DNA of 64,000 nucleotides, from contig NZ_WAJT01000002.1 in assembly GCF_009650605.1 (NCBI RefSeq), positions 1 through 64,000 on the forward strand, given 5' to 3'. The position numbers and the translations under genes are program-made. Within the stretch, counting starts at the first letter, position 1; every line of letters begins with the position of its first letter. Below, in pieces: positions 42,998-51,725 of the stretch. The stretch is from Labrenzia sp. CE80. GTDB taxonomy: Bacteria > Pseudomonadota > Alphaproteobacteria > Rhizobiales > Stappiaceae. The notes below the pieces were generated by a model that was not told the DNA's origin, made no database searches, and worked only from the letters and a program-made list of their open reading frames with translations.

Positions 42998-44107
42998 TCA
43001 CATATGCCCTCGCGTGCCGATAACTATTCCCATCGGGTTCATCACCGCACTTAAAGACGTGTTCTCTGCAACGACAGAAGTCGCCTCGGCCAGTGTGCTG
43101 ATAGCCTTGACGGCCGTAGTCTCCATTCTGGCGCTGACGCTTTTCATTGCTGTCGAAATTTGCTCTAGCTTGATCCCATTTTGCGCAAGTGTCAGTTTTC
43201 CTGATTTAAGTTCATACTTCCAATTGCAAATATCGAGTTTGTAGACACCGATATCACACTTAAAGCCATAGAGGTTTAGCTTTGTAAGGACCGAGATGTT
43301 TACTATGGCGGCCAACGACATGTGAAATTCAGCAGCGAGCTTGAGGCTGACCTTCCCGCCCATAAAGAGCTTCGAACTTCCGCCGTGGTGGATGCTTGAG
43401 GTATTCGCGTAAATTTCTTTAAAAGAATCTGCCTTGTATATTTCGTATTTATTATGCTCATAGTACTTTCTAGAGACGCTTGTGGTCTTGGTATATTCTT
43501 CGCCATTGATTGTTATTTTTGATTTATAATAGGATTGTTCTATATCACCTAGGCCATCTGCCGCTGCTATATATATATTTTGCGCAACGCCATCGGTATT
43601 CGTGCCAGACTCGATGGTCACCGTGCCTTCTGTACTTTCCAAATGAATGTCACTGGTCGCGTTGATCGACATTTTTTCGCCGGCCTTTACCAGGATGCGC
43701 CCATCACAAGCCAGTAGTATTCCATTTCCGCCACCTGCCGCGTTGGTGTAGATTGCGGCGTCGGTTTCGGTTTCTAACTGGTGTACTGGAAAGTAATCCG
43801 AGTAGGCGGCCTCTCCCGCGTTGTAAGCGCTTTGTTCCATATCTGAATACTGACCAAGGCGCAGGATAGCTCCCAACCCTGCGTCATCGGACGTCGTCGA
43901 ACCATCGCCCACGGTCGCGGGAACGTAAAAGTAGGTATATGTGTTTTGGTAATGGGTCCCCGTGTCAGGCTGCATCAAAGCCTGATCATTTGTCCGATTG
44001 GACAGTGTCCGGTTTAAAGCTGCGATTTGGTTGCTCTGGGCGTCGTTGGTTGTCTCCAGCGCATCAATATCATTTTGAAGTTGCGTAATGCGAGGCGTAC
44101 GGGCCAT
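42998..44107 (-). CDS. novel VgrG-linked protein, family member A (candidate spike extension or effector)
   Basis: 369 residues, no known family recognised. Order: an N-terminal coiled coil (about 5-40); TGTHYQNTYTYFYVP; GLGAILRLGQYSDMEQ; GILLACDGRILVKAGEKM; then short strands in a VgrG-needle style (INATSDIHLEST, GTVTIESGT; about 145-175); a Tyr/Lys-rich stretch; a weakly hydrophobic segment (KVSLKLAAEFHMSLAAIVNI, about 255-275); and an Ala/Thr/Val helical tail. It is paralogous to the protein at 59356. AGAGGA lies 8 nt upstream of the ATG. It comes 35 nt after a VgrG that ends before its needle. The centre of the gene (about 43400-43560) is strikingly AT-rich. Confidence 0.7.
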   Translation of the reverse strand: MARTPRITQLQNDIDALETTNDAQSNQIAALNRTLSNRTNDQALMQPDTGTHYQNTYTYFYVPATVGDGSTTSDDAGLGAILRLGQYSDMEQSAYNAGEAAYSDYFPVHQLETETDAAIYTNAAGGGNGILLACDGRILVKAGEKMSINATSDIHLESTEGTVTIESGTNTDGVAQNIYIAAADGLGDIEQSYYKSKITINGEEYTKTTSVSRKYYEHNKYEIYKADSFKEIYANTSSIHHGGSSKLFMGGKVSLKLAAEFHMSLAAIVNISVLTKLNLYGFKCDIGVYKLDICNWKYELKSGKLTLAQNGIKLEQISTAMKSVSARMETTAVKAISTLAEATSVVAENTSLSAVMNPMGIVIGTRGHM

Positions 44108-44142
44108 CGAATGCGTCCTCTAAAAACATGAATCTCGAAAAT

Positions 44143-45672
44143 TTAAACGGCACCATCGCTCATTTGCATGACAATGCCCGAACTTGTTCTCGTGCGATGG
44201 GCGACATTTTGGTTTGTTGAGGTGATAGGATTGGTCTTTTCACCGTTGGAGACTGCACCAAGGATAATCGGCCGGTCAGGATCGCCTTGCACAAAGCCAA
44301 GGATCACTTCGGTGCCTATCAACAAAGTGGAATGAGCCCCATAGCCGTCTCCGCCGCCGTAAGGCTCCATTTTCCTGACCTGAGCACTGGCCTTGCCTTT
44401 TGAAAGCCCGCTTTCTTCATCCAAGATCCGAACCTTGTAGCGCCCGTAATCATCAAGTTCAGCGCGTTTACCCTCTGTTTCTCCATCGATTACCGCGCTC
44501 AGGTAACCGTGCACGGTCGGCTTGCGCGTTACACAGGGCGTTCGATAGCCCGCGTCAAACGGGACACACCTGAATGAGTTGTTATAGGGAGCGGCTGTCT
44601 TGTCAGGCGAACTGAAACCGAATGGCGTGGTCATGGTGATGCTATGATCAACCTCAACCACGATATAAAGCCCGTCCAGATCGGAGATCGGATGATCGGT
44701 CAGTTTGAAAAACAGGCCGGGCCGTAACAGCGGGATGTTGCTCTGACCGCGAAACGAAAGATGTTCGGACTGCAGCTGTTCCACACGCCGCTTCGCGAGA
44801 AAATTTCCCTCAGAAACGGTGCTATAATTCTCACCATAAAGAGTACTCACACCCTGGCCCTTGTGGGAGGCATTTTCCGAAACAGAGAGTGAGACTTTTG
44901 GCGTTTGCTCATTGTATTCGCGCAGTGCGACTGTGCCGCTGGAGGCGGCATATTCGGCATTGAACGACCAGATCGCAAAATCACCCTGGCTAAGAATCTG
45001 CTGTTTGCTGCGGTAGGGAAGCTCCTCGGTCAATTGCCGGCCGGAGAGTTTTTTGAAATGCTCTTTCCGATCCCCAAAGACGATCTTCTCCTGATCGCCG
45101 TCATGCTGGAAGGTGAAGAAAATTCCGAATTTCTCACAAAGCCGGCATATAAAATCAAAATCCGTTTCGCGGTACTGCATGACGAAATCAAGTTTCGGGT
45201 AGCTTGATTTTTCAGCGAGCATCTGGTGCTGAAGCGTCCGCGCAATTCGATTGGAAGAAGTGCTCGACCCAGCTTTGTTGGCATCGGAGAGCTCGCCTTC
45301 AACAATGTCGACGACGGTAACATCCTTGTCGGACCCATAGACTTGGTTCTGGGCGCTATAGCGCAACATGGCAAAACCAGGCTCGATCGAAAAGCCGTAG
45401 CAGAACTCACGATTTGGGGTCGGGTCGAGGGTTCTGGCCTTCGATACAACACCGTGCACGACTGCAGTTTCATCAACGATCGTCAATTCGAGTTTTACGG
45501 CTTTGCCAATCAATGGATCCAGCGAGATGGGATCTTTGGACAAGACATCGACATTGAATTCATAGGCGGAACCGACGGCCTCATGTCCCGAAACGCTTTC
45601 GACGTGGACGTCGTCGGATGTCATTCCTGGAAGGGTCAGTTTCATTTTCTGGACGATATCGCCATTACTCAT
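44143..45672 (-). CDS. vgrG: T6SS spike protein VgrG (TssI), short form
   Basis: 509 residues. The gp27-like part occupies about 10-370 (KLTLPGMTSDDVHVESVSGHEAVGSAYEF broken over the usual strands; DFICRLCEKFGIFFTFQHD), and the gp5-like OB fold about 380-480 (GRYKVRILDEE, STLLIGTEVILGFVQGDPDRPIILGAV). It stops at HRTRTSSGIVMQMSDGAV, the point where other VgrGs begin the triple-stranded beta-helix needle. No C-terminal effector domain is present. The next gene encodes needle-like repeats. It belongs to the cargo operon, 30 nt after DUF4150. Confidence 0.93.
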   Translation of the reverse strand: MSNGDIVQKMKLTLPGMTSDDVHVESVSGHEAVGSAYEFNVDVLSKDPISLDPLIGKAVKLELTIVDETAVVHGVVSKARTLDPTPNREFCYGFSIEPGFAMLRYSAQNQVYGSDKDVTVVDIVEGELSDANKAGSSTSSNRIARTLQHQMLAEKSSYPKLDFVMQYRETDFDFICRLCEKFGIFFTFQHDGDQEKIVFGDRKEHFKKLSGRQLTEELPYRSKQQILSQGDFAIWSFNAEYAASSGTVALREYNEQTPKVSLSVSENASHKGQGVSTLYGENYSTVSEGNFLAKRRVEQLQSEHLSFRGQSNIPLLRPGLFFKLTDHPISDLDGLYIVVEVDHSITMTTPFGFSSPDKTAAPYNNSFRCVPFDAGYRTPCVTRKPTVHGYLSAVIDGETEGKRAELDDYGRYKVRILDEESGLSKGKASAQVRKMEPYGGGDGYGAHSTLLIGTEVILGFVQGDPDRPIILGAVSNGEKTNPITSTNQNVAHRTRTSSGIVMQMSDGAV

Positions 45673-45702
45673 GACCTTATTTCCTCGCTGCTATGAATTT
45701 TG

Positions 45703-46107
45703 TCAGGCGCTCGGATTCATCAATCGGATCTGGGATGGAACGATCGTTGTGCCGACTGAATTTGGTGTTACACCGTTTTGAAGGGTGGGATCTAAAAGGG
45801 CTCGTGTCGCGGGCATGGCCTGTATGAAGAGCTTGGTCGACCCTTTCACATTGCGGCTGTTGGAGCAGACCATTCCGGAGGCAACGCCGGGCCCGGGCCC
45901 GCTGATCGTGGTTGGAGCCAGGTTCATCAGGTTGTGGCTCGGCATGCACATCAGCAGGAAACGAAAACAGGTTGGTATCTCGGTTGCCCTGAACCCCATG
46001 CTGAACAATGGAACGGGTACAGGTCCGACCGGCGTCGGCTGCAAATAAACGTCAGGAACCGAAAAATCCATGCCTGGAATCGGGCCCTGTGAATTTACAA
46101 AAGGCAT
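45703..46107 (-). CDS. PAAR-like spike tip protein (DUF4150)
   Basis: 134 residues. Segments CFRFLLMCMPSHNL, SGPGPGVASGMVC, TKLFIQAMPATRALLDPTLQN and TTIVPSQ follow the DUF4150/PAAR-like pattern seen in small proteins that cap VgrG. It has several Cys and Pro but no C-terminal toxin extension. It overlaps the pentapeptide gene by 1 nt (TAATG) and is followed 30 nt later by vgrG, the expected tip-plus-spike pairing. Confidence 0.75.
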   Translation of the reverse strand: MPFVNSQGPIPGMDFSVPDVYLQPTPVGPVPVPLFSMGFRATEIPTCFRFLLMCMPSHNLMNLAPTTISGPGPGVASGMVCSNSRNVKGSTKLFIQAMPATRALLDPTLQNGVTPNSVGTTIVPSQIRLMNPSA

Positions 46108-47228
46108 TAGAGTGCACCTCCGTTCGGGGCATTTTCTCCATCCAGAGCGACCATCTTCGGAGAATACAATTCGCCAATCGCCCGGTCCTGATCCGTATCG
46201 ATCCGGCTGCCCGAGGCGCCGAGCATGACCGTGCCGTCGGTTTTGGTGGCATGCAGTTTGGTATTGAAAAAGGTTGTTGCGGCCAGATTGGCACCCGAGA
46301 TGTCGGCGTGAGAGAATTCAGCCTGCCTTAGATCGCATCTTTCAAACAACGTCGCCCTGCAGTCAGCCTCCTGAAAAACAGCCGAGAAAAGCGTGGATCC
46401 GGTGAAATTGGCTGCATTCAGACTTGCGCCCGCGAAATTCGACATCGGCAAAGTACTTCCGGAAAGGTCAACGCCGTCGAGTTGGCACTTGGTGAAGCCG
46501 GTGGAATTGCCAGAGATGCCGGTCAGGCGGGCATCTTGAAAATCGCATTCTGCAAACACCGAGGCATCGAGTTGGGCTCCGGTGAAATCAGTTCCGATAA
46601 AACTGGCCTGATAAAAAGTGCAGCGTTGCCATGATTGATTTGAAAGGTCTTTCCCGGAAAGATCCGCATCTGAAAACACGGCCGTGTCGATATAGGCGTT
46701 TGAAATGTCGACACCGCGCAAGTCGGCGTCTGTCAGCATGAAGTTCGACAGTGCTGCGCCCGACAGGGAAATGTTCTGAAGGCCGCAGGCCAGAAGAGCG
46801 CATCTGTAGACGGCGGTGTCTTGAAGGCTCGAATTTTCAAGGTCGACCTTTGCAAGCGACACCTGATCAAGCTCCGCCGTCAGGAAGTTTGCGCCTTTGG
46901 CGGAACCGGCCACCACCTGCGCCCTCTCAAGGGAGCAGCCTGCCAGATTTGCGCCGTCCATATTGCATTCGACGAACTGGGTGCCCTTGATGATGGCACC
47001 GGAAAATCGGCTGCCCTGCAGCTCGCAGGAGACAAATTGGGCTTCCGTCAGGTCAGCATCTTCGAAATCACATCCGCTCAGGTCGCATTGAATGAAGCGT
47101 GCCTTGCTCAGATTTGCCTTGTTGAACTTGAGGCCAGGGCCGCTTCGCAAAAGCACGGGCTGCTCGTGCTCGACGAATGCAAAAATATCCTCGATCGTAA
47201 TCGGCTTGAGGTCGGGCATCTTAGGCAT
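46107..47228 (-). CDS. pentapeptide-repeat protein of T6SS cargo operon
   Basis: 373 residues, nearly all pentapeptide repeats of the A(D/N)Lxx type from about residue 35 to 330 (ADLTEAQFVSCELQGSRFSG, ADLRGVDISNAYIDTAVFSD), which fold as a right-handed quadrilateral beta-helix. A short non-repeat head (KPITIEDIFAFVEHEQPVLL) precedes them. It resembles the C-terminal half of the DUF2169 protein, with which its gene overlaps by 8 nt, so the two may come from one duplicated module. It is probably a spike-associated or adaptor protein. Confidence 0.85.
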   Translation of the reverse strand: MPKMPDLKPITIEDIFAFVEHEQPVLLRSGPGLKFNKANLSKARFIQCDLSGCDFEDADLTEAQFVSCELQGSRFSGAIIKGTQFVECNMDGANLAGCSLERAQVVAGSAKGANFLTAELDQVSLAKVDLENSSLQDTAVYRCALLACGLQNISLSGAALSNFMLTDADLRGVDISNAYIDTAVFSDADLSGKDLSNQSWQRCTFYQASFIGTDFTGAQLDASVFAECDFQDARLTGISGNSTGFTKCQLDGVDLSGSTLPMSNFAGASLNAANFTGSTLFSAVFQEADCRATLFERCDLRQAEFSHADISGANLAATTFFNTKLHATKTDGTVMLGASGSRIDTDQDRAIGELYSPKMVALDGENAPNGGAL

Positions 47229-50200
47229 GGGTCGGCTGCTCCAGAGACGTCATGCCAAGATTTGCGCCTGAAAAGTCGCAGCTGGCGAGATTGGCCTCCA
47301 GCAGGTTGGCCGCATAGAGGTTTGCCGCCCGCATAGAACAGCGCCTCAAGTCGGTCTGGTTCAACGCTGCAGAAAACAGATTGGCACCGAAGAAGTCGCT
47401 GTCGGCGAGCTTTGATTTGCCAAACAGGCAACTCTTGAAGGAGCCGAGCCTTAGATCGGTTGCCTCCATATCGCAGGCGTTGAAGAAGCAGGAATGGCAA
47501 GACGCTCTGACAAAACAGGATTCCTGCAACTTCGCTGTGTTCCAGGAGGTCTCTCGCGCTTGCAACGCATCGAACCGGCTGCTGCTCAGGTCGGAGTTGC
47601 CCATGAAGCCAACGGAAAACAGCGAGGCTCGCCTGAAGTCTACGTTCGGAGCCTGGATCTCCATAAACGCAACGCGTTCCATCGATGTGTCTGAAAAGTC
47701 TGCATTGGCGAGTGGTAAGGACATGAACACCGTGCGCTCGAGCCTGCTGCCTGCCGCCGAAAAGCCGTTTGCGCTGCCAAGAAGCATCTGTAAATCCGAG
47801 ATTTTACATCCTCGGAGGCTCACGTTGTCCAGGGTGCACTCAATCAACTGAATTTCGGACAGAACAGCTCCCTTAGCGGTGAGGTCCGAAAGATTAGACC
47901 GAATGACCGTCAGGCCATTCAGCTTGGCGTTGGTCAATATCGCGCCACGCAGGGAGGCCTGGCTGATGTTTGTCTTGGTTAGATCGGTTCCACTCAGATC
48001 CGCCCCGTCGAGCGTAGCGCCAGAAAAAACGGCCTTTCCAAGTTTCGCTCCGGCAAAGTTCGCACCCGTTAGGTTCGTGTTTTCAAAGAAAGTTCCGCTC
48101 AGGTCCAGACCGCTGAAGTCGGCATTGCGCAAATCTGCTCCCGCAAGGTCCGCGCCTTTGAAGTCTTGCCCGGACGCGAGGCTTTCGACGACGAAGGTGC
48201 CAAGCCGCTCGGCAACGCCAGGTAGAAGCGGCTCAAATGGACAAAGCGGGGCAGGTGACATTTGCCGTCCCGTTGCCAGAGCCTCTGCAACACTGGTCTC
48301 CGCCTCGTCTATTTTTTGCAGCGAGTCGGTCTTGGCCTTTTTGGCCTTTTCCGACGGTGTAAGTCCGTCCATGGCTTCGCTGTCAGGCGGCGCTATGTCC
48401 TGAGCACGAGACATGAGTTCGCTGATCGGGTCGTCCTCAGTGCCTTCAGGAATAAGATGCGAGGCCATTGAACGGAGCTTGCCTTCCGCCTCGGCCAACG
48501 CCTTCTCCATGGCTTCTGTGCTTAGCTCATCTTCTGCGCCATGGAGGTCGGGAATGAGTGCATCCCGTTTAAAGGATGTCTCACGTGGGGTAATCTCTGG
48601 AGGAGGCAATGAGCCGCCGATCATGTCCAGAAACTCGTCATCAAGACCCTGCTGCAGCGTGGAGGGGTCGCTGATCTGGTCCACTATCCCCAGATCCACG
48701 TCATTCAGGCTCGTGCGTGCCTCATGCAGCAGGGACCCTTCCGGCAATCCCAGAGCACGCGCGCGGGCCGTTTGAAACTGTTTCTCTACGGCCTCGGTAT
48801 CGGGTCCGCTTGGCTCATCGAAAATCTGGAACGCTTCATTGATCGCAGCCTCGATTTCATCTGCGCGCTCGGTCTCATTCGGGTCGATGATTGACAGCAT
48901 TTGATTCTGGGCGGAACCCAGCTGTGCTTCAACGTCCTTCAGTCCAACCGCCACATCCTTGTCGAGTTCCAGATCCTGATACTCCGCCAGTTTCGCGTCG
49001 CTCACAATCGGCGTTCGAGCGATGTCCGGCAAGACGGCGTCCGGCGCTGCCGTCACGATGGCTCGGCGCTGTATCTCGGCTTTTGCCATCTCCTCGTCCA
49101 TCCGAGCCATCAATGCATCTTCGAGGGATTTCATGTCGTCCATCAAGGCGGCGAGATCCAGGTCACCATTTTCGATTTCTTCAGATGTCGGTTGCGCAAC
49201 GAGGGGGAGGTCGCCAAATGCATTCTCATCGACCGGAGGCACGAGCTCCGGTGGCATTTCCTCGTCTTCCATGAACTTTCTGGCGGCCCAGTTTTGGTTT
49301 TCCAAAAACCGGATCCGGTCCGCCTGCGCCTTTTCAAGTTTTTCCTGGCGCCGCGCGCTTACTTTGCCTGGAGCGACCTCGGGCATCAGCTGAAAATCCG
49401 AGAGAGCGTGTTTGTGAGCCTCTTCCGGATCAGTGCGTTTGTTGAAGACATCCAGATAATAGTCCGCAGGACGTGGTTCGGCATCCAAATGCTCGACCGC
49501 AATCATGATCGTACCAATATCTTCGGCGAACCGGTCGCTGCCCCTGATAAGTCCCCGAAATGTAAGAACAGCCTTCTCGACGTTAGGAAAGAGGGTGACG
49601 GTGTCGCAAACCATCGTCGTTTCGGTGAAGCTTTCGTCGTAGGGTTGGTGAAAGAACCCGCGCGTTCTCAGTCGTGGCAGCTGCCCGCCAACCGTCGACG
49701 TGCCCCTGGACATGCCGGATATGGAAAATGTTTCACCACCTTCGAAATAGCCCTCGAATCTTTGATCGTCCGGCGCATCGCAGTGAAATAGCGGATTGAA
49801 ATCCTCCGGCTTGAGCGGAGAGACCTTTTTGATCCAGTGTTGGTCGTAGGTTCCCGCATAGCGCATGCGCTGGGCATCATCCGGTGCCAAGGGACCAAAA
49901 TGGGCAGGCTGCGGTACATCGTCAATCGATCGGATCGGCGAATTGAGATCTTCGACGTTCGGCAGAGGAGCATCATAACCCGCATTCACGATCCTTCGGG
50001 AGTCGTGTCCCTTTCCATGCGGGTTCAATTTGAAGTTTTGGCCGCCGAACGCTTGGACATTGCCGATGGGCATTTTGTGAAATGGCTGTGCCGGTAGCAT
50101 CTCTATGCCTTGATCGGTCAGCCTCCAGTAACGATCTCCGAATACAGCGAGCCGTTTCTCCCAGCCACCAAGTCGAGCAATGACTTTTTGACCTTGGATA

Positions 50201-50454
50201 GGTTCATCCGTTGGCGCCAGCGCATGACCGGCAATGATAACCTCAGACCGGGGCTTCAGCTGGCCCTTGTCGAACATGGCGCCGTTCGGCATTTGCTCGG
50301 TAACCATCGGCCACAGAGCCTGTTCCGTTAGCAGACGTTCGGGTTCAGAAAAATCGACAAGCAGGAATGCGCTGACCGTTGTCAGACCGCCATCACGAAC
50401 AGCTTCAGTTTGGGATGCGACGGAAACACGGCTTGGTTTGATTATCGCTGGCAC
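47221..50454 (-). CDS. DUF2169 domain protein with C-terminal pentapeptide repeats
   Basis: 1077 residues from a GTG start (GGAG 9 nt upstream). Residues 1-350 are DUF2169 (VSAFLLVDFSEPERLLTEQALWPMV split over conserved blocks; QYDQHWIKKVSPLKPEDFN-like AGTYDQHWIKKVSP). Residues 370-760 are an acidic, helical, probably flexible region. Residues 770-1070 are pentapeptide repeats (ADLAGADLRNADFSGLDLSG). DUF2169 proteins are encoded with VgrG and PAAR-like genes and are thought to act in cargo loading. It is the first gene of the nine-gene minus-strand operon, with its promoter in the region shared with hcp. Confidence 0.88.
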   Translation of the reverse strand: MPAIIKPSRVSVASQTEAVRDGGLTTVSAFLLVDFSEPERLLTEQALWPMVTEQMPNGAMFDKGQLKPRSEVIIAGHALAPTDEPIQGQKVIARLGGWEKRLAVFGDRYWRLTDQGIEMLPAQPFHKMPIGNVQAFGGQNFKLNPHGKGHDSRRIVNAGYDAPLPNVEDLNSPIRSIDDVPQPAHFGPLAPDDAQRMRYAGTYDQHWIKKVSPLKPEDFNPLFHCDAPDDQRFEGYFEGGETFSISGMSRGTSTVGGQLPRLRTRGFFHQPYDESFTETTMVCDTVTLFPNVEKAVLTFRGLIRGSDRFAEDIGTIMIAVEHLDAEPRPADYYLDVFNKRTDPEEAHKHALSDFQLMPEVAPGKVSARRQEKLEKAQADRIRFLENQNWAARKFMEDEEMPPELVPPVDENAFGDLPLVAQPTSEEIENGDLDLAALMDDMKSLEDALMARMDEEMAKAEIQRRAIVTAAPDAVLPDIARTPIVSDAKLAEYQDLELDKDVAVGLKDVEAQLGSAQNQMLSIIDPNETERADEIEAAINEAFQIFDEPSGPDTEAVEKQFQTARARALGLPEGSLLHEARTSLNDVDLGIVDQISDPSTLQQGLDDEFLDMIGGSLPPPEITPRETSFKRDALIPDLHGAEDELSTEAMEKALAEAEGKLRSMASHLIPEGTEDDPISELMSRAQDIAPPDSEAMDGLTPSEKAKKAKTDSLQKIDEAETSVAEALATGRQMSPAPLCPFEPLLPGVAERLGTFVVESLASGQDFKGADLAGADLRNADFSGLDLSGTFFENTNLTGANFAGAKLGKAVFSGATLDGADLSGTDLTKTNISQASLRGAILTNAKLNGLTVIRSNLSDLTAKGAVLSEIQLIECTLDNVSLRGCKISDLQMLLGSANGFSAAGSRLERTVFMSLPLANADFSDTSMERVAFMEIQAPNVDFRRASLFSVGFMGNSDLSSSRFDALQARETSWNTAKLQESCFVRASCHSCFFNACDMEATDLRLGSFKSCLFGKSKLADSDFFGANLFSAALNQTDLRRCSMRAANLYAANLLEANLASCDFSGANLGMTSLEQPTHA

Positions 50455-50890
50455 GTCTCGGGTCTCCGCCTGCGTGCTGACTTGTTGAGTTCCACGCTCA
50501 TTTTCTGAGGTCTTGCCCCACTATTGGAAATGGATGAAAACACGGTCTGAAGACACTCCTGCAACAGCTTGATCAAAAAGCTGGAAGTTATCGAGTGTCA
50601 AACCTGCTTTAGTATCGTGAGAGGGTCAACTAGCATTTATTTTCACACGTCCAATTCAGATCAAGAAAGAGCTGAGAAAAAATCAATGATTTCAAGTGCA
50701 GAAAAAAATGTGCTGAACGAATAGAAGCTGTCTAAGAATTAATCTCTGTATTTTACTCCCGAAATTGTGGGCGATAATTCACACTATGATCCGGAAATTG
50801 TGCGAGAATCTGCACACTGACACAATTGACGATGCAATTCAAAACAGTCTAAGCTATTGATTATAAAAATGTAAAAAATATTCTCTCGTC
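50455..50890. other. shared regulatory region between the cargo operon and hcp
   Basis: No gene is present. The half nearer hcp is AT-rich and carries two TGTG-N10-CACA dyads (separate entry) and then a sigma-54 promoter. No sigma-54 site was seen pointing toward the DUF2169 gene, so its promoter is unassigned. Confidence 0.6.
50761..50820. promoter_or_regulatory. two direct copies of a TGTG-N10-CACA dyad, candidate activator sites for hcp
   Basis: Copy 1 (TGTG 50766-50769, CACA 50780-50783) and copy 2 (TGTG 50799-50802, CACA 50813-50816) share the outer bases GAAATTGTG..CACACT and lie 33 bp apart, about three helical turns. They sit 75-125 bp upstream of the sigma-54 promoter, the normal place for enhancer sites of a Fis-type activator. 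Confidence 0.6.
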
Positions 50891-50905
50891 TGGCACAGCG
50901 TTTGC
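50891..50905 (+). promoter_or_regulatory. sigma-54 (-24/-12) promoter of hcp
   Basis: TGGCAC (50891-50896), five bases, then TTGC (50902-50905) is an exact match to the invariant sigma-54 elements with correct spacing. The start of transcription would be near 50917, giving a leader of about 54 nt before hcp. The sigma-54 activator encoded at 54519 is the obvious partner. Confidence 0.85.
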
Positions 50906-50970
50906 GAATGATTGTTGGTCGGCGCCGGGTTGCTCCGGCGAATTGAAATAAATCAGTTCAGGAGGTCGAA

Positions 50971-51483
50971 ATGGCTAACATCGGATACATCACGATCAGT
51001 GGCTCTACCCAGGGCGAAATCACCAAGGACGCTTCAACCGCAGATTCCATCGGCAACGTCTGGCAAGAAGGCCATGAGGGCGAGTCTCTGGTCTACAAGT
51101 TCGAAAGCAACGCAATCGTACCGCGTGATCCGAACTCCGGCACAGCCATCGGCACTCGCCGTCACCAGCCGACCGTCTTTGTTAAGCCGCTCGATAAAGC
51201 CTCCCCAATGTTGTGGCAGGCACTGGCTACAGGTGAAAACCTGGAAGTCGAGATGAAATTCTGGCGCACGTCTGTCAGCGGTGTGCAAGAGCACTACTAC
51301 ACAATCAAATACACCGACGCCGTTCTCGTTGAAGGCAAGACCATTCTGCCGGACGTCAACGATGAAGCAAACACATCTCGCGGTGATCTCGAGCAGTGGG
51401 CTCTGACCTACCGCAAAGCTGAATGGACCCACGAAATCGCCGGGACTTCAGCTTCTGATGATTGGCGCGCTCCAGTTACCTGA
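50971..51483 (+). CDS. hcp: T6SS tube protein Hcp (TssD)
   Basis: 170 residues, the standard Hcp1-type length. It begins GYITISGSTQGEITKDAS and contains VYKFESNAIVPRD, RRHQPTVFVKPLDKASPMLWQAL and YYTIKYTDAVLVEGK, all family hallmarks of the ring-forming tube subunit. No C-terminal effector extension is present. A strong ribosome site (AGGAGG, 5 nt before the ATG) and a perfect sigma-54 promoter fit high expression of this abundant protein. Confidence 0.97.
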   Translation: MANIGYITISGSTQGEITKDASTADSIGNVWQEGHEGESLVYKFESNAIVPRDPNSGTAIGTRRHQPTVFVKPLDKASPMLWQALATGENLEVEMKFWRTSVSGVQEHYYTIKYTDAVLVEGKTILPDVNDEANTSRGDLEQWALTYRKAEWTHEIAGTSASDDWRAPVT

Positions 51484-51536
51484 TGATCATCCTGTACTGG
51501 ATATCAGGGTAACAACGATTACAAGCTAAGCCTCCT

Positions 51537-51567
51537 GGGTGCCGTTTCGCAAATCGGAACGGCACCC
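51537..51567 (+). terminator. strong hairpin after hcp (attenuator or mRNA stabiliser)
   Basis: A 10-bp perfect stem (51537-51546 with 51558-51567), extendable to about 13 bp with one G-U pair and a 5-nt loop. No U-run follows, so read-through into clpV is likely. It would separate high hcp levels from lower clpV levels, by partial termination or by blocking 3' exonucleases. Confidence 0.6.
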
Positions 51568-51725
51568 GTGGTCATTTCCGATCATTGATACCGCGTACTC
51601 TTTCGACGTAGTAATAAATTCTATTTTTCAGGGGGCTGTTTTCAATGCTCCTGTCATGAAAGCAAAATACTTGGTTAGATTATTGCATTGGCAGGCTAGC
51701 CGATGCTTTTTCAGGGAGCGGAATT

